A DNA stretch of 64,000 nt from Paragorgia papillata (Eukaryota > Cnidaria > Anthozoa > Scleralcyonacea > Coralliidae). Positions 11,801-23,176 of this stretch are shown in pieces. A model generated the notes under the pieces. That model saw nothing but the letters and a program-made list of their open reading frames with translations, was not told where the DNA came from and searched no databases. Numbering within the stretch: position 1 is the first letter of the stretch; every line of letters begins with the position of its first letter. The stretch covers positions 47,501-111,500 of the forward strand of contig JAWNZC010000328.1 of the NCBI GenBank assembly GCA_035771165.1. The letters are read 5' to 3'. The translations under genes and the position numbers were made by a program.

Positions 11801-14800
11801 GTAGCACATTGGACATTGCCGTCCCGATCCGCTAAAAAGAAATAAATATTATCAAAGAGGAACTGCATCTACCTCGTGTGGGACCTTATGTTATACTTAG
11901 AGTAATGAGAGAGTGCTGCCTAGCCAGTGTTTTAGATAGAGCAAAGTGAAAAGATGGTAAACTGCTGAGAATAGTTTTGATAACGAAATACCGACGTTTC
12001 AAGCAGAGTCCTTCATCAGAGTAAAAAGTAGAGTGTTGCGTAGGCAGTGTTTTGGATAGAGCAAAGTGAAAAGATGGTAAACTGCTGAGAATAGTTTTGA
12101 TAACGGAATACTGACGTTTCAAGCGGAGCTCTTCATCAGAGGAAAAGAGGAAAGTTCTAGATTGCTAGAATTTGTTTTTTATCATTTTACCTTTCTTTGT
12201 TGGTTGAACTTGCTTTCGCATGGGGACAATGGCGGTTCTTTTCAAACTGTTGTTGTCATTTCGTAGATTAACTACAACCGGACTTCTAACCACGTCAACC
12301 GCACAACAATTTACGGCGTGCTCCGATGTATTTGCGATATCGACGCCTTCGGGAATCGTCGCCGTTTCCACATCCATCGGTTGAATTCCGTTCTGGATAT
12401 TCATGTTCCCAGTTTCCCGCTCCTCGTGAGTTGTGCTTTCGTCAGTCTGTTGCCCGGCAACAACAGTTCCAGAAGGCTCAGTTAAACGCAGTGATTTCAG
12501 TCGATTCTAATTGGCGGAAATTGGAGAAGTTCGTTTGTTTAGAATGTACGCCAGTTGGTATATCGCCATTGTACGCCATTGTCGGTGTGTCGTCGGTGTA
12601 CATCGGTCTGTCGTTGGTGTACGTCGGTCTGTCGTCAGTGTACGTTGGTCTGTCGTTTGTGTTCGTTGGTCTGTCGTCAGTGTACGTTGGTCTGTCGTCA
12701 GTGTACTTCGGTCTGTCGTTAGTGTTCGTTGGTCTGTCGTTAGTGTTCGTTGGTCTGTCGTCAGTGTACGTCGGTCTGTCGTTAGTGTTCGTCGGTCTGT
12801 CGTTAGTGTTCGTCGGTCTGTCGTTAGTGTTCGTTGATCTGTCGTTAGTGTTCGTCGGTCTGTCGTTAGTGTTCGTCGGTCTGTCGTTAGTGTTCGTCGG
12901 TCTGTCGTTAGTGTACGTCGATCTGTCTTCGTTGTATGTCGGTCTGTCGTCAGTGTACGTCGGTCTATCGTTAGTGTTCGTCGGTCTGTCGTCGGTGTGC
13001 GTCGGTCTGTCATCTGTGTATGTCGGTCTGTTATCGTCGTATGTCGGTCTGTCTTCGGCAAAGGTCGGTCTGTCGTCGGTATATGTCGGTCTGTCGTCGG
13101 TGTACGTCCGTCTGTCGTCGTCGTGCGTCGGTCCCCCTTCGGCGTACGTGCGATCTCTGACATTGGATTGTGTCGTGACTTCTCCATTGTGCGTCTGCGT
13201 CGAAGGTGGATTACGAACGTGATTTTTCTCAAAATATTGAACATTCAAAAGTTTTACGCCATTCGTTTCTTTCTCTTGGTTATTTTCATTCATACTCTTG
13301 TCGCTGGCATTTTCTAATTGGTAATTACCGCCGTTTGTGCCAAATGGTTGGAAGAAATTTGGTACAGAGCTCGGCGGCATGGCTTCGTGTTGTTGAAAAG
13401 TTAAACCATTGCTTAACATGCGCTTACCAAACATACCACTTGGAGTTGGCCATGCGGCACTTGTAACCGCTGACGTATGTTTAGCGGGCTCTTGATAGTG
13501 GGATTGTTTCTCCCTGGGTACATTCTCCGGTGATGTCGAATTGTCCGACTCGATTTTGACCCCACTGTCACATGACAACGGCGATATTGCATTTTGGTCC
13601 TTCAGCTTTCGCTCCATTTTGATGACTAGCTTAAGGTTGTTTGGTCGATCGGTAGGCGATCGGAGGCCCTTCGGGTTGTTGTCGTGGTGGGCCGCTATTT
13701 CGTTGGGTCTCACGATCATGTAAGACGTTGCAAGTTCCTTATCTTGCTCCTTCGTGGGGTAGTTGGTCTTATTTCTGCCGTCAGCAATCGATGTCTTGTA
13801 ATGTGTTTTACGATGTTTCTTCATGTCGCTTGATTGTTTGAAGCCGCGCCCACAAAGCACGCATTTGAACGGTCTTTCGCCTAACAAAATACAACGTTTT
13901 ATTTAAAAAAAAACAACCCACGTGTACAAAAGCGCGCATGACAGACACGTGAACAAAACCGCGCTTGACACACACGTGTACGAAAGCGCGCGTGACAGAC
14001 ACGTGTACGAAAGCGCGCATGACACACAAGTGTACACAAAGGCGCGCATAAAAGACACACGTTGACACAGCCACAGATTCGCGCGCACAATCACATACAC
14101 GTGTCTACACACGTGACTTGGTTTTAGTCCTTTCTTACCTGTGTGCGTTCTCACGTGATCACGTAAATGAGACGAAACCCGAAACCGCTTCTTGCAGATT
14201 TCACATTCGTACGGCCGCTGACCAGTGTGAACGCGTAAATGAATATTTCTGCTGCTGCGATGATTGAACTGTTTCTCGCACACGGAGCAATCGTAGACCT
14301 TTTTCCCGTCATGCAGTTTGCGCATGTGCAACTCAAGAGAGCTCTTATTGGCGAACACCGCGTTACAATAGACACACGTGATTGCTGTCATGGCGTCATT
14401 TCCGGGATTGACTGGAGGCCCTCCGTCTGTTTCAGGGAAAATATTAGGAAGATTGATGAGTACGCAAACAGAACATATTCTCAGTTACAGCTGTACACAC
14501 GTAAAAACGCACAGTCTGATCAGCTCTGATATCAGATCTGTTCAGAGAAATGTAGCGACCCTTGATACAGCCTGACAGCTACAGAATGTACCAGCGCTGA
14601 TGTATAAACATTTAGTTAGAATTTCTAACAGACTGCGACAGCTCCGTAGACAACACACCTGTTCAGTCTGTTATATACAGCACTGACCGTGTCAGGCTGA
14701 TACAGTTTGACAGAATCTGTTCTGAACAGTCTGTTGTAGCTGCAAGGTATGATACAGATATGATATCATAGGTGTATCATAGCTGATACTGCAACAGGCT

Positions 14801-15397
14801 GTATCAGGGGTCGCTACATTTTTCTGAACAGATCTGACATCATTCTGCATCAGGTCTGACACAGTGTGCGTTTTTGCGTATGTAGTTACAGCTACAGTAA
14901 CAGCCACATCTACAGCTAAACGCAGTTACGGCTATAGTTACAGTTACGCGGTTATGTATTTTTAAATGTATATAGGGTATTTAAAACTAGCTAATAATTC
15001 GAGGAAGAGATAGAACTGTATCACCACCACACCTAAATTCAAAAAAAGTAAAATTCTACTAGCAATTAAACGTTTTCCAACACAAACCTTTCTCACAAAT
15101 CTCGTTTCTCCCTTCCGTCGCATCAAAATCTCCAGAATTCTGACCATTGAGTAAAAATTCAGGACTACGACAGCCAGAACGATTTTCTTCAGTCTTACAC
15201 AGCCTGTCACACTTGATATTCGCTTGTTCCTCTTGTTCGCGCCAATCCCTCGTTGCTGCAAGTGAACAGGATGGTTTTGGAAAGATTTCTTCTTTAATTA
15301 AACAATGCTTCAGCAGGGATGTATTCCCTTGATGCATGGCGTTGACTGGTCGATGAATCAAACCTGGCGAAGAATTTTCCGTACTGAAAGTGGCCAT
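6250..15397 (-). CDS. Multi-exon C2H2 zinc-finger protein (16 fingers), one apparent frame break
   Basis: Exons on the minus strand: 15397-15088, 14426-14139, 13880-12191 (with a frame break), 11831-11571, 9675-9418, 8495-6250 (stop at 6250). All introns are GT-AG and phase 1, two of them cutting the HTG/ERPF finger linker, so joins are in frame. Fingers include CVYCNAVFANKSSLELHMRK, YDCSVCEKQFNHRSS, FKCNYCGRAFRHRSH and FKCTLCGERVRNEEL; a few end HTC instead of HXH. The start is the ATG at 15397 in MATFSTENSSPGLIH. A protein of about 1580 residues is expected, nuclear and probably DNA-binding. Exons 14426-13880 resemble 11831-9675 (SSHLRDH..HTGERPFKC, KQSSDMKKH versus KQSSDLRKH). So either one gene has an internal duplication, or two paralogues lie head to tail: the first stopping at 12478 and the second starting at ATG 12404. 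I favour one gene because coding-like frame spans the 74 bp gap and one base fewer in an AAA run near 12484 restores continuity. Confidence 0.75.
7140..7870 (-). repeat. In-frame 93 bp coding repeat in the last zinc-finger exon
   Basis: Eight degenerate 31-residue units with core GETARVNPITGDTRRSLSDG separate the finger groups of the last exon. Three consecutive units are nearly identical at DNA level, indicating recent expansion. Two units are shortened. No indel breaks the frame. Confidence 0.9.
8693..8876. repeat. (CA)n and (GACA)n microsatellite
   Basis: About 50 CA dinucleotides followed by cagacagacag tetranucleotides, lying in the intron between the 8495 and 9418 exons. Open frames across it are repeat artefacts. 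Confidence 0.97.
9822..10362. mobile_element. Foldback element (aagtttgtctta family) in zinc-finger intron
   Basis: Left end aagggcatatgacttgaaaa and right end ttcgagtcatatgcccttta are inverse. Arms of about 140 bp enclose a unique middle that also contains an inverted pair around tatctttgctattatgaaaa and caatagcaaagatatgtaac. No transposase frame. Confidence 0.8.
10600..11384. mobile_element. One truncated and one complete foldback element, adjacent
   Basis: Bases 10600-10905 match the right half of the nested element at 3090-3378 (gaacatttcatgttagatat, attttaccccactcctgacg). Bases 10906-11384 are a complete copy of the 9822 type, with arms starting tatgacccgaaaattaagtt and ending aattttcgtttcataagcac. 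Confidence 0.7.
11395..11520 (-). mobile_element. tRNA-derived SINE remnant
   Basis: gacgctctaaccattaagct and gggatcgaatc are the inverse of A- and B-box-like sequence. The tail (gagctaaggttgaaaattca) matches the copy at 28405-28430. Confidence 0.55.
11920..12150. repeat. Tandem direct repeat, two units of about 110 bp
   Basis: gatagagcaaagtgaaaaga ... ttttgataacg ... acgtttcaagc ... cttcatcagag occurs twice in tandem with over 85 per cent identity. Related single units lie at 38440-38515 and, inverted, in the 4285 and 29732 repeats. Confidence 0.8.
12570..13130 (-). repeat. In-frame 21 bp coding minisatellite (DRPTYTD units)
   Basis: About 25 units of seven residues, consensus D-R-P-T-Y/N-T-D/N, encoded by a 21 bp repeat (plus strand cggtctgtcgttagtgttcg). 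Both DRPTYTD and DRPTNTN types alternate. The other two frames are also open through the array. It lies C-terminal to the fourth finger and would be a disordered Thr/Asp/Arg-rich linker. Confidence 0.9.
13915..14105. repeat. Tandem repeat of about 30 bp around gacacacgtgtacgaaagcgcgc
   Basis: Six degenerate units combining a cacgtg E-box-like palindrome and gcgcgc in the intron between the 14139 and 13880 exons. Confidence 0.75.
14492..14885 (+). mobile_element. MITE of the cacgtaaaaacgcac family, copy A
   Basis: Ends acacgtaaaaacgcacagtc and cacagtgtgcgtttttgcg are inverse. The interior is rich in ctgt/cagac motifs (tgatacagcctgacagctac). It lies in the first zinc-finger intron; an inverted near-copy is at 15578-15960. 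Confidence 0.8.
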
Positions 15398-15577
15398 TAG
15401 GTGTTTGGTGGCAGCTTGGTTTTTAAACAGAAGTCTGGGAAAAGAAAAGTATAGTTTAGAGGAGAGGAGAGAAGAAGACAAGACAAGACGGAAGGGAAGA
15501 CGGAAGGGAAGAGAGGAGAGGAGAAGAGAGGTAATGGTAATGGTAAATAATAGCTTTATTGGCATGACCTATTTTAC

Positions 15578-15960
15578 ACACGCAAAAACGCACACTCTGT
15601 GTCAGACCTGATGCAGAATGATGTCAGATCTGTTCAGAAAAATGTAGCGACCCCTGATACAGCCTGTTGCAGTATCAGCTATGTACACCTATGATATCAT
15701 ATGTATCATACCTGCAGCTACAACAGACTGTTCAGAACAGATTCTGTCAAACTGTATCAGCCTGACACGGTCAGTGCTGTATATAACAGACTGAACAGGT
15801 ATGTTGTCTACGGAGCTGTCGCAGTCTGTTAGAAATTCTAACTAAATGTTTATACATCAGCGCTGGTACATTCTGTAGCTGTCAGGCTGTATCAAGGGTC
15901 GCTACATTTCTCTGAACAGATCTGATATCAGAGCTGATCAGACTGTGCGTTTTTAGGTGT
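15578..15960 (-). mobile_element. MITE of the cacgtaaaaacgcac family, copy B (inverted)
   Basis: Near-complete reverse complement of 14492-14885, sharing gcatcaggtctgac, ggggtcgctacattt and gcgctgatgtataaac. It sits just upstream of the zinc-finger start codon. Confidence 0.85.
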
Positions 15961-18005
15961 GTACATCAGGTATTGCTAAAACTTACATTTTATAAAAGAG
16001 AAAAAGAAATAATAAATCTACTTAGATTACTTAAATACAATGTGAAATTTACGTTTACAAGTAAGTTGACCATCGACTGTTGATGGGTATATATCTAAAG
16101 GTAGAAAGGAATGCCCGTCTGCAGACTATATGATATATAAAAAAATAGTAATTAAGTTAATTAAACTAATTACAATGTATATGATTAATATTTGATGAAT
16201 ATTTAACAATGACTCACAGTGCAGACATTCCTTTCTCAGGCGAAAGGAATGCCCGCATGCAGGCTATTTGATGTACATATTTGCTAGGTTTTACGTATCG
16301 GTACACCTGGTCTCAAGGCAATTATCTCTTTCCGCAAAGCAAGAATCAATGTATTTTGCAGTAAGGGAAATTATATTTGGATTCCTTGAGGACATAATAT
16401 TATGTAATAGTTCCTCTTTAGAAGAAGTGTTAGAGGAAACCATGAGTTAATTTTTCAAGGAAAGAGGAGAGGAGGTGGGGGAGGAGAGGGAGGAGAGGAG
16501 GATCGAGGAGGGGGAGAGTTTAAGAGAACAGAATAAAATAAATTCGAATTCTTTGACAGATAAATAACTCAATTATTTCAGGCTTTTTCGAAGCTCATGT
16601 ATGTATGTATTGTCTTTCTTATTAGATTCCTGTGATAAAAAAAGGAAGAACAGCGACAATCTTTCGTCGTTTCCGTTTGTGGTTTTCTGCTTGACGTGGT
16701 CGTTCCTCGCACACTTGTACTTAGTTGACAAAGTCAAGTACAACAAGCGTACTTTCCTCGAGGCATAACAAAGGCAGAGACTTGACAGGTACGGCTTGAA
16801 CGCTTTTTGAATTTCGAAATTTGGCAAGTCGCGTAAAACGTACAGTTTTTCCATGTATTTTTGGTTTACGACTTAAAAATTCACTGTTCGAGAAACCCTC
16901 GGTCCATTTATGGCTTCTGTATGTATATGTCCGTATATAATCTTGATGATTGATGAAGCACAGTAGCGTAGCGTGACCGTTCTGAGTGCGAGGTGTCTTG
17001 ATTTACCGACAAGTTGCATTTTACCGCCCGATTCTACCGGTTAATTTACCGACAAGTCTTATACCAGTTTTTCCTGCAACTCTCCGTTTTACCGTTACAC
17101 CATAATGACCTGTTTCATGTTTGCAAAAACGTGTTTTCTGCTGACTTAACTCATCGAGGTTTCGCTCTTTTTTACTCTGGCTAATCTCTCTCTAATGCCA
17201 GATAAGTTTACTCTGCATGTCTATTAAAAAACTCAACATGATATTGGTCTGTGTAACACCAGACTAATTTACTCGGGCCAACACTAGGTTAATTTTACTC
17301 TGTCTAACACCAGACTATTTTACTCTGTCTAACACCAGACTATTTTACTCTGTGTAACGCCAGACTATTTCTCTGGCCAACACCAAACTATTTTACTCTG
17401 TCTAACGCCAGACTATTTTACTGTGGTCAACGCTAGACTATTTTACTTTGGCTAACACCGGACTATTTTACTCTGATATTAAAAGACTTCATATCTCCCA
17501 TTGTGACTGCCGCCAAATCCTTATAACATGATGTACTTACTGCAGTGCTTTCAATTCTTCATAACTCTACCAACTTATTATCAGGAGCGAAACGTCACGT
17601 TGATTTAGTTAATCGTTGCATTAAAGAATCGTAGGTCCTCCTTTCACGTCGAATGTTTCAGAAGTACGGCGAACAGACAAAGAGTCGATACCAAATAGGG
17701 AAGAAAAACACACACATATTGATGTAAATATACCACAGTGACGCCGTTAACCAATAATGATTATGCCACGGCACTCATCATGTGCTGTCAAATATCGTTG
17801 TCTTTTTCCTGATCCTCACCAATCAACCCTTTCGCCTTTTTTTATATATTCGCTTCAGTGTAAAATCCTATCGAGATCTCTAGAACGATTGGCTTACACT
17901 TAGGTGCTGCCAATCAGACCTTTTGTTTTTTTAAGCTTTTTTTATATGTTCGCTCCGGTCTAAAACCCTATGGATATCTCTAGAAAGATTGGCTTACACT
18001 TTTGG
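15961..18005. other. Gene-poor stretch; degenerate 27 bp repeat at 17195-17480
   Basis: No convincing exon. A minus-strand open frame at 16854-16573 starts ATG (MEKLYVLRDLPNFEIQ) but has no recognisable domain. Purine-rich ggagag runs occur at 16455-16520. From 17195 to 17480 about nine degenerate units of tttactctgtctaacgccag form a tandem array, related to the dispersed tctggcgttagccaga motif. Confidence 0.6.
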
Positions 18006-18465
18006 GTGCTGATTACATGTGCCCGGCTATTAAACCGGGCTGACTCGTGTCACGAAATTCTTTCATCGGCCGTAAAAGAAGATTTGAATGAACGTTTACA
18101 TTTGTTTACATCTAAACTAAACCAATTCTTCTTTGTAAATTGAGTTTATGCGAGTTTTGAAACTACAGTGAGATTCTACTCAATCGCGTGAGCCCAGCCC
18201 GACTCGTGTAATCAGCACCTTAAGCTGCACAATTAGTCGGGCTATAGCCCGGTTAACTTGGCTCACGCGATTGATTAGGATCGTAGGGGGAAGTCTGCAC
18301 GCAGGCTAGATCGTATACTCAACTGCATGTGGTTTTAAAACTCGCATAAACTAAATTTACAAAGAAGAATTGGTTTAGTTTAGATATAAACAAATCTATA
18401 AACGTTAATTCTGAAAGAATTTTGTGACACGAGTCAGTCCGGTTAGCCCGGGCTCATGTAATCTC
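18006..18465. mobile_element. Two head-to-head copies of a cccggttaac-ended MITE
   Basis: ggtgctgattacatg ... cgagtcgggctgggctcacg brackets the first copy. The second, inverted one has tggctcacgcgattgattag and cgagtcagtccggttagccc. The inner block taaactaaaccaattcttct appears in both orientations. A single copy is at 62066-62290. Confidence 0.75.
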
Positions 18466-19797
18466 GACGTCAGAAACTGAGAACTAATCACATTACAGAA
18501 CAGAAGAAAAATACTTCCAACTCCTGTGTCAAGTGACGCAACAGAGCTTACGCCAAATTTTGGCGTGTATTTCTTTGATAAAATTTAGCGTACTTGCTTT
18601 GGCGTGGCGTAAAGTCAATAAATTTCACTATTTCAGTTAGCGTGGCGTATTTACTAATTCCTAGCTTGTCAGTAAGGTATTTTAGGAGGTATTGTGGTTG
18701 ACGTAACGGCGTATTACACCTCTTGAGCACGCCACGGTGACGCAGTATTTTGGACACAAAATTGCTGGCGTCAAATCTATGGCGTACGGAAAACGAACTT
18801 TCCAGTATTGGCGGTGTGAAGTATAGTTCCCATGCTGAGATGATTTATCAATTTATGTAATCGAATGTTTATGATATTTTGTATTAAAATGCAATTGTTA
18901 GTAATCACAAATAATGGAAAAGGCAACAAAGTTTTTAACATTGTCCCAACTAGAGAGTTCATATATGAACCATTTGAAAGCAAAGGAAAGAGAGTAAAAA
19001 AAGTACAGGCTGTGTTTTTGATAGAGCACCGTGAAGGCGGAGAATAGTTTATCCGTGATAAATACCCAGAGTAATTGTAAAGTCAGAGTCGTGCCAATTA
19101 TGGCTCTATAAATAGCATGCTTTCAAAGACGCATGTTTTGATACGATCTCTGGAAGTCTACGCGAACTTCTAAATTTAACATTTTAGTCCCGTAAGCTCA
19201 GGAATCTCGCTTACGTGGATAAACCTGAAGATAAGCAGCAAGAAAATGCGGCCTATACGCTATGCCAAACATCCGAATGCATTGTCAAAATTCTTCCCTT
19301 TCAACAGAGTTTCAGAAGCCACAGGCTTCCACAGGCACAGTGTCACCATGACGCAAACTTGAAAATACAAGTTACAGGATTAAAATTATCGTGAATATGA
19401 TCACACACGTCAAAATTTGGACTAAATAATCCGTCAGAAAACGCACTAATTATGACTTACTCTTTTAACGTTTTAAAAATATTATTCCTTTCCTTTACCG
19501 ACTGCTCGAAACGTTAGAATTTCGTTGCGAAAATTATTGCCAGTTTACCACCTTTTCACTTTGCTTTCAGTCTCTTCCTCTTTTTTTCTTTCTCACTCAC
19601 TTTCCCTCCCTCCCCCCTCCCTCCCTCCCCCTCTCCCTCCCTCCCTCACTATATTTGCTATAGATTGACGAGGCGGAAAGCGTAATCTATTGATGAATAT
19701 AAGAGCCCAGCATAAAACACGAAGCAGTGGCATTTTTTAAAATATTTCTTAAGATCTAACGTTTCGTTGTATTACGTACAACAACTTCAGAGACTTA
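18466..19797. other. Gene-free stretch with pyrimidine-rich tract
   Basis: AT-rich sequence without domain-bearing frames. Bases 19560-19650 are a long ctccct/ctttc polypyrimidine run. 18540-18730 repeats ggcgtaaa/tggcgta motifs in a short palindromic tract. Confidence 0.5.
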
Positions 19798-20410
19798 GGG
19801 GGCGATTACATGGACCGGGCTGGCCCGGTTAACCGGGATGAGTTTACAAAACGATTACATGGAGCGGGCTAGCCCGGTAAGCCGGGATGATTTCAGGCCG
19901 AAATTCGCAATTATCAAGTAAATAAGGGCAAAGCTACGTTAGTTTTACTTCAGTTTTACACTAATTAGTCTATTATTTATTTTGTAAGCCCATCGTTACT
20001 AAAAAGATTGTTAAAGTCTTAGCTAACCCAGGAAAGCGTCTTCACGAAGACTAATTAATTTATTAAATCTTCGCTTTGATCACAAAACACACAAACAACG
20101 TTGATGTTCTATTTCAGTTCCTTTCAGCACTATTTATTCACACAGTCAAGCAAACGAACGCGTATCGAAGCGAGTTCAACAGTTTTTCAGCCCGGTTTGC
20201 CGGGCTGAAAACGATTACATGGACATTTTCATCCCGGTTAACCGGGCTAGCCCGGTTGCGACAACCGGGATCCCGGCAAACCGGGCTAGCCCGCTTGCCA
20301 TGTAATCGAAATGTTAAAACAACATGTGTTTTATATATAAAGCGGGCTAGCCCGGTTAACCGGGCTAGCCCGGTTAACCGGGCCAGCCCGGTCCATGTAA
20401 TCGCCCCCTA
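19798..20410. mobile_element. Foldback MITE with GGGGGCGATTACATGGACCG ends
   Basis: Left end TTAGGGGGCGATTACATGG and right end CCATGTAATCGCCCCCTAA are exact inverses. The subterminal regions are filled with repeats of ccgggctagcccggttaacc, a palindromic motif present more than eight times. TA or TTA flanks fit a Harbinger-type target. Confidence 0.85.
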
Positions 20411-20795
20411 AATTACAATCACAGTAAAACTAGATATTTGAATTTACGTACAAAGGTCTTAACCAATAAAAAGCGAGAATAAAATAAGCTTATAGTAAAA
20501 TAATACAGGTGAGAAAAGAGGAAGGATTAAATGGTTGGTGACAGACAAAATCAAAACAAGTAGAGTGGCGCAGAACCTATGTTTTAAGGAAGGTTTACGT
20601 TTAGCAATAAGCAAACTTTCACGTAAAAGAAGTTCAGATTCAAAAGAACAAGAGTTAATAATTTTAAAGTCGTCGAAAGAAATGGGGTGTCCAGTGTCAA
20701 GATAGTGTGAGAGAATGCTAGTTAGAGGAGGATTTTTGCGTTTTCTTCCAGTAATAGCCGAAATGCCCATATGAGACTCACTAAAACTTGTTCAC
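20400..20795 (-). pseudogene. Penelope-like element fragment (GIY-YIG endonuclease C-terminus)
   Basis: Minus-strand frame 20770-20459 reads MGISAITGRKRKNPP, then HYLDTGHPISFDDFKIINSC and ELLLRESLLIAKRKPSL. It resembles the end of GIY-YIG endonuclease domains of Penelope-like reverse-transcribing elements (HI-S-TG-K, H-SF-DF-I, RE-L-I---PSLN). Stop codons occur just upstream and the reverse transcriptase is absent. The foldback element at 19798-20410 is inserted beside its 3' end. Old, 5'-truncated copy. Confidence 0.6.
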
Positions 20796-23142
20796 TACGT
20801 GACGTGGTACAATGTGGAAGTACAAATCTCAAATTTTAAAAGGTTCATCTACTGCTGAAATAGTCAGTTTAACGTTTCTAGAACAAAGAGCATTCATCAA
20901 AGAGAAAGGCGTGAGCGAAAGCCTGTCGTCAGCCGAGAGAAACGTGGTAATGAACACGTGTAAAGATAAGCACTGTCAAGCATAGACTCGACTTCTAGGC
21001 TAATATATAAACGTATAAAACGTTTCGCGTTTGTAGGCCATTATATTTTTAACAGAAAGCCGTCTTATTAACATGTATTTTTGTAAGGTACGTCACTCTC
21101 GTTAAATAAAGTTATTTTTATTATTTGTATATAAAACACATACAAGCTATAAAGCATGATATCAAATTGCCGAAAATTCACCTAATCGAATTGCTTCGTT
21201 CTTGAAAATACTTGTCCAATTCGATAAAAAAACACAACACCAGAGTCTGACTGGCTTCGTATTAGAGACGGCGCCACTAGGGAGAGGGGCGCAGTTAAAA
21301 AAAGAAATTAATAAATAATGACATTGGCTATACTAAAGTGCATTACAGACAAATTTGCCCACAAGCCTCTGTAAATAGAAAGATTTCAAAATTGGTGGTT
21401 GTTCGATGATTAACTCAGAGAAACTGTATAGAAAAACGACACGAAAGTGGCCGACAGGCTTACCATTTGCCGGAATAAAATATATCTTACGGAAGAGCAA
21501 CTCTGCTGTCTACCCCTTGCGACCACACACAACATGAATTTAAGAAAGCAGAATATCATTCAGTAACAAACTACATGCAATGGACATGCAGCCATATTAT
21601 TTTATATCTATTTTAGCAAATATAGTTCAAGGGGCGCAGTTGAGGTATTCTAAAGGGCGCATGTGCCATTGGCACAATGGCATACAACAATTAGTATTAA
21701 AAGACTATCGACTTCTAGTCTGTAAAACGTTTGGCATTTGTATATAAAACTATAAGCCATCAGTAATGTTAAAGTGCCAAAAACTCAAGAACTCATCTTG
21801 ATACAATTACCTCGTTCTTTAGATACTTTTCCAACTTGATAAAAATACCATATTTGTATATGATTCCATCTTTATACTTTATGTCTATAAAGTGGTTTCT
21901 AAAGAGGTTCTGCTCTTATTTCTGCCTGTAAACGCAAGTTTAAAAAATGGACGAGCAACTCTGCAATCGTTGCTTTGTATATTCTCTGGGTTTCAGATCA
22001 CGAAACTCTACTGAACCACAGCTGAACACAGCTCCAATCAATTAAAACTGAAGAGTTTTAAGTTTTGACTGAGACATTTCGCACAAACCATGAGCTAGCT
22101 ACACGGGTCACATAGACCCCCTCCCTGTTGTATAGATATAAATATAGATAACTAACGACTCAGCGACACGAACAAATATAAGTTTATTAAATCAAGCTTT
22201 ACAAACCTATAGACGAACGGAAACGAAGACGTCCATGCAACGCGAATCCGAGGCGCGATTTCTTTTCAAGATCTTCCCCACGTCATGCTGACCAGTAAAA
22301 ATGATGTTCACTGCAATCTGTTTACGTCTGCATTCCTCTTAAACACACTCGAAAATGCTCGGTTACTTAACGCATTAAAGGACAACTTTTGCATGCCGTG
22401 ACATCACAAATGAATTTCTGATGGACTATAGTTTTGGCGCTTACGGCGTAGGCGGGGGACAACAAAGTTTAGTATATCAGATACATGCATTGGGGAACGA
22501 GGGTTCGACAATATGGATCAGGGCCAGGAATAAAAAATACCAACCTGAGGATAAACTTAAAACGAATAAATAATTCATAGCAATACGTCTGTTCAAAAAA
22601 TTAGCTTTCGGTCTATTTGAGCAAACAATTACCGTCTATTCGTTGTATTATTATTAATAGCAGACATGGTAATGATGCTTGTTGCTCAACTATCTGCACG
22701 GAAGGGCTACTTTCCTTCAAATTACGAGCCAAAAAAGGCAAAAGTGATGAAACGTTAGCGCCAGATCTGAGCCAAGTTCGCCACAGGTCATCATCTCGGC
22801 AATCTGGCGAGTCGCGTCATTATTCGTATATGGCTCCATTCAAGAAAGAGCCTCTCAAACAAACATAAGTCCTAAACATCACAGGAGTTGACAGTGTTTG
22901 TCGTCATTCGCGCGTAAGACTCAAGCTGGGACCAACGTAACGACACTTCTTATTTCTTCTTTCACCTCTTCTTATCTTTCAGGGATCGCGATCGATGTGT
23001 ATAATAAGACGGCCGGTGTAGCGGTGTTTACGTGTCGTACGGCCGAAACGTCAGGGTCAAACCGTGACCAGTGGAATTTCAAAAACTTCCACGAGTACAT
23101 CAAACCGAAAACTATATAACCCTATATATGAATATATACTAT

Positions 23143-23176
<34 letters not shown>

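Noticed and set aside
12326..13317. Plus-strand VGLSSVYVGLS repeat frames
   Set aside because: Antisense shadow of the DRPTYTD coding minisatellite; the minus frame is continuous with a zinc finger.
20076..20411. Plus-strand frame with repeated RLTGLARL/ASPVNR
   Set aside because: Translation of the palindromic ccgggctagcccggttaacc repeats of a MITE.
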